Source of the DNA: an uncultured Bacilli bacterium
Lineage (GTDB): Bacteria > Bacillota_I > Bacilli_A > RF39 > UBA660
DNA length: 64,000 bases
Direction: 5' to 3'
Assembly: GCA_910584655.1 (NCBI GenBank)
Contig: CAJUBJ010000001.1
Span: 248,001 to 312,000 of the forward strand
Numbering within the stretch: the first letter of the stretch is position 1; each line of letters starts with the position of its first letter. The position numbers and the translations under genes were made by a program. The notes below the pieces were generated by a model that was not told the origin of the DNA, made no database searches, and was given only the letters and a program-made list of their open reading frames with translations. Shown one piece after another: positions 51,969 through 59,213 of the stretch.

Positions 51969-53126
51969 ATGAAGAAAGTATTTTCTAAGATGAATTTTCT
52001 TTTATTAACTTTAATGATTATTTACTCTGTGTTTGGTTTACTGATGATATTTTCTGCGTCTAGTGTGGCAGCAGTTTTAAGGTATCAAGTTCCTACTAAT
52101 TATTTTTTTATAAGGCAGCTAATGTGGATTATATTAGGATATGGAGTAGGAATAGTAGTGTTGCATATACCTACTAAACTATATAGATATGGTAGCAAGA
52201 TTGCTATGTTTGGTATACTTTTTTTGTTAGGATTTATCTTTATAGCTGGAAGTATATCAGGAGGGGCACAGAGTTGGTACGAAATGGGATTTGCTAATTT
52301 TCAACCGTTAGAATTAGCAAAGATTGTTTTGATAGTTTATTTAGCTGTTTATTACCATAGAATGGCTTCTAAAAAGAAGATTAGTTTATGGAATTTAATA
52401 TATCCAATTATAATAGCGATAATTATATTTATACTTATTGCTATGCAACCAGATTTTGGTGGAGCGTTTATTATATTTTTTATTACAGCCTTAATATTTT
52501 TTTCATTACCAATTGGTAAAAGACATAAAAGGACAGTTTATAAGATAATTGGATTTGGGGTTGTAGTATTATTGTTAGCTGTTACTTTTTTGGGAAAGAG
52601 TATACTTCAATCTTATCAAGTTAGTCGTATATTGAATTATACAAATCCATGTCAAAGGTATAGTGATGATACTGGTTATCAGGTTTGCAATGGTTATATT
52701 GCAATTCATAATGGAGGATTATGGGGAGTAGGGCTAGGTAATAGTACTCAAAAGTACTTGTATTTACCAGAGGCACATACTGATTTTATCTTTCCAATAA
52801 TATGTGAGGAACTGGGACTAATTGTTGGAATACTGGTTGTAACAGGATACTTTATTATATTGTTTTTAATTCTTAGTATAGCTAAAGAAACTTCGAATTT
52901 AAGAAACAGTATTTTGGCTTATGGAATATTTGCGTATTTACTTGCACATATATTAGTTAATTTACTTGGTGTTTTAGGTCTAATTCCTTTGACAGGAGTT
53001 CCATTACCTTTTTTGAGCTATGGTGGTTCTTATAATTTGTGTGTTATAATTGCTTTATTTATAGTCCAAAGAATTAATGTAGAGAATAAAGAAGATAAAA
53101 TAAAGAAGAAAATTGAAAATTTATGA
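51969..53126 (+). CDS. SEDS glycosyltransferase (FtsW/RodA/SpoVE)
   Basis: A 385-residue polytopic protein of the SEDS peptidoglycan polymerase family. Recognised by FSASSVAA in the first helix, GGAQSWYEMG with FQPLELAK, the extracellular loop EAHTDFIFPIICEELG, and GVPLPFLSYGGS near the end. GAQSW is SpoVE-like whereas FQP is more RodA-like, so the subfamily is left open. The large outer loop contains a cysteine pair (NPCQRYSD and QVCNGY) not usual for the family. Works with a class B PBP, none of which is nearby. Single-gene unit. Confidence 0.9.
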   Translation: MKKVFSKMNFLLLTLMIIYSVFGLLMIFSASSVAAVLRYQVPTNYFFIRQLMWIILGYGVGIVVLHIPTKLYRYGSKIAMFGILFLLGFIFIAGSISGGAQSWYEMGFANFQPLELAKIVLIVYLAVYYHRMASKKKISLWNLIYPIIIAIIIFILIAMQPDFGGAFIIFFITALIFFSLPIGKRHKRTVYKIIGFGVVVLLLAVTFLGKSILQSYQVSRILNYTNPCQRYSDDTGYQVCNGYIAIHNGGLWGVGLGNSTQKYLYLPEAHTDFIFPIICEELGLIVGILVVTGYFIILFLILSIAKETSNLRNSILAYGIFAYLLAHILVNLLGVLGLIPLTGVPLPFLSYGGSYNLCVIIALFIVQRINVENKEDKIKKKIENL

Positions 53127-53132
53127 TATTAG

Positions 53133-53161
53133 GCATCTATATAAATATAGATGTTTTTTTG
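53133..53161 (+). terminator. Terminator of the SEDS gene
   Basis: An 8-9-bp stem (CATCTATA with TATAGATG), 4-base loop, T tract. Confidence 0.85.
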
Positions 53162-53268
53162 TTTAAAAAAAGAATTTTGTTATTTTTTTAGGTATAAAAA
53201 ATTTTTTTGAAAAAAAAGAAGGAAATTTGGTTATGAATAGATAATAAATATAGTGAAGGGAGGTTTAT

Positions 53269-53991
53269 ATGGAATTTTTAGATGACTCTAAAATAAGTAA
53301 AGTTTTAAATATTATAATTATTATTTTATTATTGATTATTATGGGGCTTCTTGTAAAAGATGTTTTCTTTTCTGATGAATGTGTATGTCCTAGTGATAAT
53401 GTTGTTTCTTTTGTAGAAAAAGATTCAAATATTGAAAAAACTGATGAAGAAAACGTTGAAGCCGAAGATTTACCTAAAGTGTTTACAATTGATATTAAAG
53501 GAGCTGTTAAGAATCCTGGTGTTTATAGATTAAATGAAGGGAGCATAATAAATGATGCTATAAAACTTGCTGGAGGTTTAAAAAGTGGTGCTTCTACTAA
53601 ATATATTAATTTAAGCAAAAAGGTGTCTGATGAAATGGTTTTAACTATTTACACTAATTCTGAAGTTAATAAAATGAATAATTCTGGAAGTCAAATTTGT
53701 GAAGTTAATAGTGAAGATATAAAAAAATGTGAAGGAAATAGTGTAATTGTTTCTGGTGGAGAAAATAACACTAATAATAAACAAGATGGTACTAATATTA
53801 GTAAGGTTTCTATAAATAAAGGGTCTAAAGAAGAACTTATGACATTAAATGGAATTGGTGAAGCTAAGGCTATAGCAATTATAGAATATCGTAATGAAAA
53901 TAATGGTTTTAAGACATTGGAAGAGTTAATGAATGTTTCTGGAATAGGAGAACAGGCTTATAATAAAATTAAGGACAATATTACACTCTAA
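53269..53991 (+). CDS. comEA: Competence DNA receptor ComEA
   Basis: A 240-residue ComEA, which binds incoming DNA outside the membrane. N-terminal membrane anchor (IIIIILLLIIMGLLV), SLBB domain (FTIDIKGAVKNPGVYRLNEG), a Ser/Asn/Thr linker, and the C-terminal tandem helix-hairpin-helix DNA-binding domain (INKGSKEELMTLNGIGEAKA, VSGIGEQAYNKI). External cysteines CVC and CEVNSEDIKKC could form disulfides. AGGGAGG before the ATG. comEB, which follows in Bacillus, is missing and comEC comes next. Confidence 0.94.
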   Translation: MEFLDDSKISKVLNIIIIILLLIIMGLLVKDVFFSDECVCPSDNVVSFVEKDSNIEKTDEENVEAEDLPKVFTIDIKGAVKNPGVYRLNEGSIINDAIKLAGGLKSGASTKYINLSKKVSDEMVLTIYTNSEVNKMNNSGSQICEVNSEDIKKCEGNSVIVSGGENNTNNKQDGTNISKVSINKGSKEELMTLNGIGEAKAIAIIEYRNENNGFKTLEELMNVSGIGEQAYNKIKDNITL

Positions 53992-54010
53992 AATCTTTTA
54001 TTTAATACTA

Positions 54011-56026
54011 GTGATATTTAGTTTGATTTACGTGGGAATTAGGGAATACTTTAATAAATATGAAAGTATATATCAAGAAGACACTAATATTTTTACTCTA
54101 GTGATTAAAGGGAAAAATATAGATGGAAATAAAGTTGCTCTAGAATTTGATGGGGTTGAAAATTTGGTTGGTTCATATTATATAGATAATTTGGAGGAAC
54201 TTAAAAGACTTGATAAAGAGTTAAAATATGGAGTTAAAGTTAGGGTTTGGGGTAATTTAAATAAACCTAGTAATAATACTATACCTAATAATTTTAATTA
54301 TAATGAATATTTGAAATATAAAGGTATATATTATACTTTAGATATAGATAAGATAGAGGTAATAGATAGTAAAACTAATTTTATATATGGTGTTAAGAAT
54401 ATTATTTCCGAGAGAATTTTAAAGATTGATAAAACAGGTTATATGAAAGCTTTTATTTTAGGAGATAAAAGTTTAATAGATAAAGATGTTTATAATACTT
54501 ATCAAAAGATTGGAGTTACGCATTTATTTGCTTTATCAGGTATGCATGTTGGTATGCTAAGTGGAATAATATTATCGATTTTAAAAAGACTAAATGAAAA
54601 ATGGAGATATTTATTGCTTGATTTTGTATTAGTTGTTTATGGTTTTATTGTTGGTTTTCCTTCTTCAATAAAAAGATGTATTTTATTTTTTATATTAAAT
54701 AGTATCAATAAAATTTTTAATATTAAATTGAGTACTTTGAAGGTTTTGTTAGTGGTTGTTTTTCTTTTGGTTATATATGATTATAGAATCATATATGATG
54801 TTGGATTTAAATATTCGATTATGACAGTTATAGGAATTGCCATTGCAGAAGATTTTATAAATGATTTTAATAAGATACGTGGTTCTTTTAAATTGAGTTT
54901 AGTAGCTTTTTTATTTAGTTTGCCGATATCGCTGTGTAATTTTTATGAGATTAATTTACTTAGTGTATTTTACAATATGGTTTTTATTCCTTTTGTTAGT
55001 TTAATTGTTTATCCATTATCTTTATTAAGTTTTATATTTCCATTATTTTATGTTGTATTTGATTTTTTTGTAATGGTTATGGAATATGTGAGTGCTTTTA
55101 TTAGTAGAGTGGATTTGTTTATTTTATATTTAGATTTTAATTTAATTGAAGTTGTTTTATTTTATGTAATTTTGTTTTTTGTATTTTATAAAAAACGTAT
55201 AATAATGCTTTATTTATTGCCTATAATAATTATTATTGATATATTTTTACCATCTTTTGATTCTAATGGTTATGTGTATTTTTTTGATGTAGGACAGGGA
55301 GATTCTTCTTTGATAATAAGTCCTAATAGAAAGGATGTTATATTAATAGATACAGGTGGTGCTAGCAGTTTTTATAAGGAAGAATGGATGAAGAGAAGAG
55401 AATATAATGTTAGTGATGGAATTGTTAGTTTTCTTAAATCAAAAGGGATTAAAAAAATTAATCTTTTGATATTAAGCCACGGGGATGAGGATCATGCGAA
55501 AGAAGTTATGAATATTTATAAAAGTATAAATATAGATTTCTTAAAAATAAATGATGGTAATGTTTCAAAATATGAAGAAATAGCATTGAAATTAATAAAA
55601 AATAGAAATTATAAAGCACAAGGATTAGAATTACAGTATTTAAACTATAAAAAATATAATGATGAAAATGCAGATAGTGTTTTAACTTATATGAAAATTT
55701 ATGATACGACAATATTATCTTTAGGAGATGCTACTAGTCAGGCTGAGGATGATTTGTTAAATAAATATAGCTTGTCAAATATAGACGTTTTAAAGTTAAG
55801 TCATCATGGTAGCAAAACTAGTAGTAGTGAATATTTTATTTCTAACGTTAATCCTCGTTTTGGAATTATAAGTAGTGGAAGAAGTAATAGATTTAATCAT
55901 CCTAGTAGCGAGACGATTTCTACATTAAATAAGTATAAAATTAAGTATTTAAATACTCAGACATCAGGGACTATAGAATTTGTGATAAAGAAAAATGGTG
56001 TAACATATAATGAATATAAGCCATAA
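54011..56026 (+). CDS. comEC: DNA translocation channel ComEC
   Basis: A ComEC/Rec2 protein that moves single-stranded DNA across the membrane. DUF4131 OB-type domain, the Competence domain with its signature FALSGMHVGMLSG and many membrane helices, and a C-terminal metallo-beta-lactamase-like domain (FFDVGQGDSSLI, LSHGDEDHAKE, LKLSHHGSKTSSS). The first ordinary start is GTG 54011, but it has no SD and cuts a hydrophobic segment; the frame is open back to 53948 and would add KIFYLILV before it. No ATG, GTG or TTG lies in that extension, so the true start is uncertain. Confidence 0.9.
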   Translation: MIFSLIYVGIREYFNKYESIYQEDTNIFTLVIKGKNIDGNKVALEFDGVENLVGSYYIDNLEELKRLDKELKYGVKVRVWGNLNKPSNNTIPNNFNYNEYLKYKGIYYTLDIDKIEVIDSKTNFIYGVKNIISERILKIDKTGYMKAFILGDKSLIDKDVYNTYQKIGVTHLFALSGMHVGMLSGIILSILKRLNEKWRYLLLDFVLVVYGFIVGFPSSIKRCILFFILNSINKIFNIKLSTLKVLLVVVFLLVIYDYRIIYDVGFKYSIMTVIGIAIAEDFINDFNKIRGSFKLSLVAFLFSLPISLCNFYEINLLSVFYNMVFIPFVSLIVYPLSLLSFIFPLFYVVFDFFVMVMEYVSAFISRVDLFILYLDFNLIEVVLFYVILFFVFYKKRIIMLYLLPIIIIIDIFLPSFDSNGYVYFFDVGQGDSSLIISPNRKDVILIDTGGASSFYKEEWMKRREYNVSDGIVSFLKSKGIKKINLLILSHGDEDHAKEVMNIYKSINIDFLKINDGNVSKYEEIALKLIKNRNYKAQGLELQYLNYKKYNDENADSVLTYMKIYDTTILSLGDATSQAEDDLLNKYSLSNIDVLKLSHHGSKTSSSEYFISNVNPRFGIISSGRSNRFNHPSSETISTLNKYKIKYLNTQTSGTIEFVIKKNGVTYNEYKP

Positions 56027-56061
56027 AATATAATATCATTAGCTAATGTTTAATATAAATT

Positions 56062-56088
56062 GAAGGAAGATTCATCTTCTTTCTTTTT
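56062..56088 (+). terminator. Terminator of comEC
   Basis: A 10-bp stem (GAAGGAAGAT with ATCTTCTTTC, one G-U), very short loop, T tract. Confidence 0.75.
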
Positions 56089-56093
56089 GTTTG

Positions 56094-56102
56094 TGTTATA
56101 AT
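56094..56102 (+). promoter_or_regulatory. holA: Extended -10 promoter of holA
   Basis: TGTTATAAT directly after the comEC terminator; leader about 12 bases to ATG 56121. Confidence 0.6.
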
Positions 56103-56120
56103 AGTGCGTAGGTGATAAAT

Positions 56121-57083
56121 ATGGATTCTGTATATTTAATAAGTGCGAATAGTTATCGATTATTAGAAGATGAGCTTTCGAAAATAATAAAAAATAATCC
56201 TTATACTAGTTTTGATTTAAATGCAGTAGCGATAGATGATGTACTTGAGGAAGCTTTATATTTTTCTTTATTTGATGAAAAAAAATATATTGTTGTTAAA
56301 AATGCTAATATATTTGGTAGTTCTAAGAAGAAAAGTAGTGGGGAGGAAACAATATCTAAAAAAGATAATAAATTGATTAAATATTTGGAAGAACCTAATG
56401 TTAATACAGTTTTAATATTTGTTATAAATGGAAAAATTGATGGGAAAAAGAATATATGCAAAATAATTAAAGATAGATATAAATTAATTCAGTTAGATGA
56501 TTTGAAACCTAAAGAAATTGTTTCAAGATTAGAAAAATGTTTTAAAGAAGATGGTTATAAGATTGATACTAATACAGCTTATTATATAGTGAATAATAGT
56601 CAAAACAATTATGATTTAGTTATGAATGAAGTGGATAAAATAAAACTTTATTATGGTAAAGGTTGTAATGTGAAAATGAATGATGTATCTAATATATTAA
56701 GTCATAATATTGAAGATAATAATTTTAAATTTATTGATACTGTTATAAGTAAGGATATTAAAGAATCTTTTAAAATATTTGACGATTTAATGATTCAAAA
56801 AGTTGAGCCAATTATGTTGATGAGTATGCTGGCAAAAGAAATTAGAAATACTTTATTAGTAAAAAAGATGATAAAAAACAAGACTAAAAAAGAAATGATG
56901 AGTATAATTGGGATAAATTATGATTTTCAAATTGATAAATTGATAAATAATAGTTATTCTTTTAAAGAAAAACAATTAGAAGATTATTTAGTTTTGCTAT
57001 GTGATTTAGATTATAAAATTAAAAGAGGCAAGATTAGTAACAAGTTAGCTCTTGAAATGTTTATATTAAATATCTGTAGATAA
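56121..57083 (+). CDS. holA: DNA polymerase III delta subunit
   Basis: A 320-residue HolA, the clamp-loader subunit that opens the beta sliding clamp. It shows the degenerate AAA+ N-domain (SVYLISANSYRLLEDELSKI), a beta strand series (NTVLIFVINGKIDGKKNICK) and the helical domains ending LEDYLVLLCDLDYKIKRGK, a typical C-terminal signature. It follows comEC, as in Bacillus. ATG 56121 is taken, with TAGGTGAT before it. Confidence 0.88.
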   Translation: MDSVYLISANSYRLLEDELSKIIKNNPYTSFDLNAVAIDDVLEEALYFSLFDEKKYIVVKNANIFGSSKKKSSGEETISKKDNKLIKYLEEPNVNTVLIFVINGKIDGKKNICKIIKDRYKLIQLDDLKPKEIVSRLEKCFKEDGYKIDTNTAYYIVNNSQNNYDLVMNEVDKIKLYYGKGCNVKMNDVSNILSHNIEDNNFKFIDTVISKDIKESFKIFDDLMIQKVEPIMLMSMLAKEIRNTLLVKKMIKNKTKKEMMSIIGINYDFQIDKLINNSYSFKEKQLEDYLVLLCDLDYKIKRGKISNKLALEMFILNICR

Positions 57084-57113
57084 AAAGACAAGAATCAATT
57101 TCTTGTCTTTATA
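57084..57113. terminator. Bidirectional terminator holA/rnhC
   Basis: A perfect 11-bp stem (AAAGACAAGAA and complement) with a 5-base loop, between convergent genes. Confidence 0.88.
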
Positions 57114-58060
57114 ATTTCGTTTATTTTTTCTGTATTTTTAAAATTGAGTTTTGCTATGTCTTTTAATATGTCTTTACCATATTTTGTTATTAATGTAGTT
57201 CCAACCTCATCAACTAAATTAGAAGCACCAAGTGGGATTTCAATGTTAAAACGTTCACTTAGTTTTTTTATTTCTTTCAAAAAAATGTATCTACTAATGA
57301 TAGATGATGCTGCAACGCTCATGCATTGATCTTCGGCTTTTGTCATAAAAGTTATGTTTGTTACACGTTCAGGAGCTTTGCTTATATGAGCGTAGTAATT
57401 TTTAGGCGGTTCGAACTGATCGACTACAATTTTTGAATAGTTAATATTATCTTTTTTTATTAATGATAATAGACATTTGTTATGCAAAATTGCTTTTATT
57501 TTATTCATATTAATATCTGTACTATGATAATCATTATATTCTTTATTCGATAAAATAATTGTTGTGTGTGGTATTTTTTTAATAAGTTCAGGAGCTATTT
57601 TTATTATTTTCTCATCGGTTAACTTTTTTGAATCACGAACTCCTAAATTTTGCATATAGGCGATATTTTCTTTTGATACATATGATGCAGTAACAACAAG
57701 TGGACCAAAATAATCTCCAGTTCCAACTTCATCAGACCCGACAGATGCTTCATTAATAAAAGTTTTTTTCTCTTCTTTTTCTTGCTTTTCTTTTTCTTTT
57801 GTTGATGTATCAATTATTTTATTATTTAATACACGTTCTTGTTCCGTCCAGAAACTAGCTTCGATATCTGCGCCAATTCCTTGAAACATAACTTTTCCAG
57901 ATTCATAAAGAGTTGTTACACAATCGAAATCTTTAACTTGGAAAATAGCATATGGTGGTGTTTTTTCACATTTCATATCTTCGTAATGTTTAATCATCAT
58001 TTCTTTAATGTTATCACTAACTTTAAATACAATGGTTGATGGTTTAAATTTATTATTCAT
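57095..58060 (-). CDS. rnhC: Ribonuclease HIII
   Basis: A 321-residue RNase HIII that removes RNA from RNA-DNA hybrids. The N-terminal TBP-like domain (DUF3378) covers about 90 residues; the catalytic domain has the opening acidic motif VGSDEVGTGDYFGPL, the central Asp strand (KIVVDQF) and ASSIISRYIFL. Catalytic acids appear intact. GAGGTG precedes the ATG. It is divergent from cvpA, matching the Bacillus rnhC / zapA-cvpA arrangement with zapA lost. Confidence 0.94.
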   Translation of the reverse strand: MNNKFKPSTIVFKVSDNIKEMMIKHYEDMKCEKTPPYAIFQVKDFDCVTTLYESGKVMFQGIGADIEASFWTEQERVLNNKIIDTSTKEKEKQEKEEKKTFINEASVGSDEVGTGDYFGPLVVTASYVSKENIAYMQNLGVRDSKKLTDEKIIKIAPELIKKIPHTTIILSNKEYNDYHSTDINMNKIKAILHNKCLLSLIKKDNINYSKIVVDQFEPPKNYYAHISKAPERVTNITFMTKAEDQCMSVAASSIISRYIFLKEIKKLSERFNIEIPLGASNLVDEVGTTLITKYGKDILKDIAKLNFKNTEKINEIIKTRN

Positions 58061-58149
58061 AGTTACACCTCTTTGTTATCTTAACATATTTTTGTAGTAA
58101 AATCATTAAAATTATACTATAATTGATGGTAGGAGTGTGATAGTGAATA

Positions 58150-58878
58150 ATGTTATTAGAAGTTAATTTCTCAGATTGGAAAGTTATCTTAATAGATATT
58201 ATTATTATATTAATAGTTGCTTTAGAAACTTATTCTGGTTATAAGAAAGGATTTTTAGAGAGTAGTATTAAACTATTAGGATTTATTGGGGCGTTTGTTG
58301 GTGCTTATATACTTAAGAGTCCTTTGTCGATTTTGATGTACACTCATTTACCATTTTTTAAGTTTGAAGGACTTTTTAGAGGAATGTCCTCTTTAAATAT
58401 AGTGATATACGAAATTATTGCCTTTATTGTAACTTTTATTTTATTAAGAATCATTATAAAATTAGTAGCAAAAGTTTTAGGTTTAGTGGAAAGATTATTG
58501 TCATTCATTTTTTTTATTGGTGTTCCAAGTAAAATTTTAGGTGCATTTGTTGGTTTTGTGAAATCAATAATAATTTTGTATTTTGCTATTTTTGTATTTA
58601 AATTTGGTTGTAATTTTATGAATATTTCGGTAGGTGAATCTTTGGCTGATGATATAGTAAATATTCCAGTTTTAAAAAACGTGTTTGGGAATGTTTTAAA
58701 TTCAGTTGATGAAATAACTGCAATGGCAAGAGAATATGAAGATACAAAAGATAAGGATGAGTTTAATAATAAAGCTATGGATATACTTTTAAAGTATAAT
58801 GTTATATCTAAAGATAATTTGCAAATACTAATTGATAATGGAAAAATAAAGAGTATTGAAGAAAATGATGAATCATAA
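58150..58878 (+). CDS. cvpA: CvpA-family membrane protein
   Basis: A 242-residue CvpA-like protein. Four hydrophobic segments with the family pattern: IDIIIILIVALETYSGYKKG, GFIGAFVGAYIL, EIIAFIVTFILLRIII and the small-residue helix KILGAFVGFVKSIIILYFAI, then a cytoplasmic tail. CvpA affects envelope physiology; its mechanism is unresolved. TATAAT at 58118 is the likely -10. The AGGAG is about 14 bases from the ATG, further than usual. trxA follows 21 bases on. Confidence 0.85.
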   Translation: MLLEVNFSDWKVILIDIIIILIVALETYSGYKKGFLESSIKLLGFIGAFVGAYILKSPLSILMYTHLPFFKFEGLFRGMSSLNIVIYEIIAFIVTFILLRIIIKLVAKVLGLVERLLSFIFFIGVPSKILGAFVGFVKSIIILYFAIFVFKFGCNFMNISVGESLADDIVNIPVLKNVFGNVLNSVDEITAMAREYEDTKDKDEFNNKAMDILLKYNVISKDNLQILIDNGKIKSIEENDES

Positions 58879-58899
58879 TATTTAAAAGGAGATGAATTT

Positions 58900-59196
58900 A
58901 TGTTAAAGAAAATAAAAACACAAGAAGAGTTAGATTCTCTTGTTAAAGAAGGGACTTGGTTGGTAGATTTTTCTGCTACTTGGTGTGGTCCTTGTCGTAT
59001 GCTTGAACCAGTTTTAGATAATGTAAGTGGTAATAACAATGTAATAAAAATAGATGTTGATGAATCACCAGATGTAGCTTCTAGATATGGAGTTATGAGT
59101 ATTCCTACTTTAATAGTTTTTAAAGATGGAAAAGAGATATCTAAAAATTTAGGTTTTATGCCAGAAGAAGAAATTTTAAAAATGCTAAACGAATAG
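58900..59196 (+). CDS. trxA: Thioredoxin
   Basis: A 98-residue thioredoxin with the active site WCGPC (VDFSATWCGPCRMLEP), the cis-Pro loop (MSIPTLIVF) and normal length. No signal peptide, so it is cytoplasmic and reduces protein disulfides. AAAAGGAGATG before the ATG is strong. Probably in the cvpA transcript; in Bacillus cvpA and trxA are in the same neighbourhood with several genes between. Confidence 0.96.
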   Translation: MLKKIKTQEELDSLVKEGTWLVDFSATWCGPCRMLEPVLDNVSGNNNVIKIDVDESPDVASRYGVMSIPTLIVFKDGKEISKNLGFMPEEEILKMLNE

Positions 59197-59213
59197 TTGT
59201 TTAGCATTTTTAT
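59180..59213. terminator. Bidirectional terminator after trxA
   Basis: A 10-bp stem (AATGCTAAAC with GTTTAGCATT), loop containing the trxA stop, T runs on both strands. Confidence 0.88.

Noticed and set aside
53985..54012. A prfB-like programmed +1 frameshift joining comEA to comEC
   Set aside because: CTC TAA is in the right phase, but the SD-like AAGGA is about 10 bases away, not the close spacing that drives the prfB shift. Kept only as one option in the comEC finding.
58344..59207. Long reverse open frame across cvpA and trxA
   Set aside because: It is the complement of two clear genes and has the low-complexity Ser/Ile/Phe/Leu make-up typical of such shadows.
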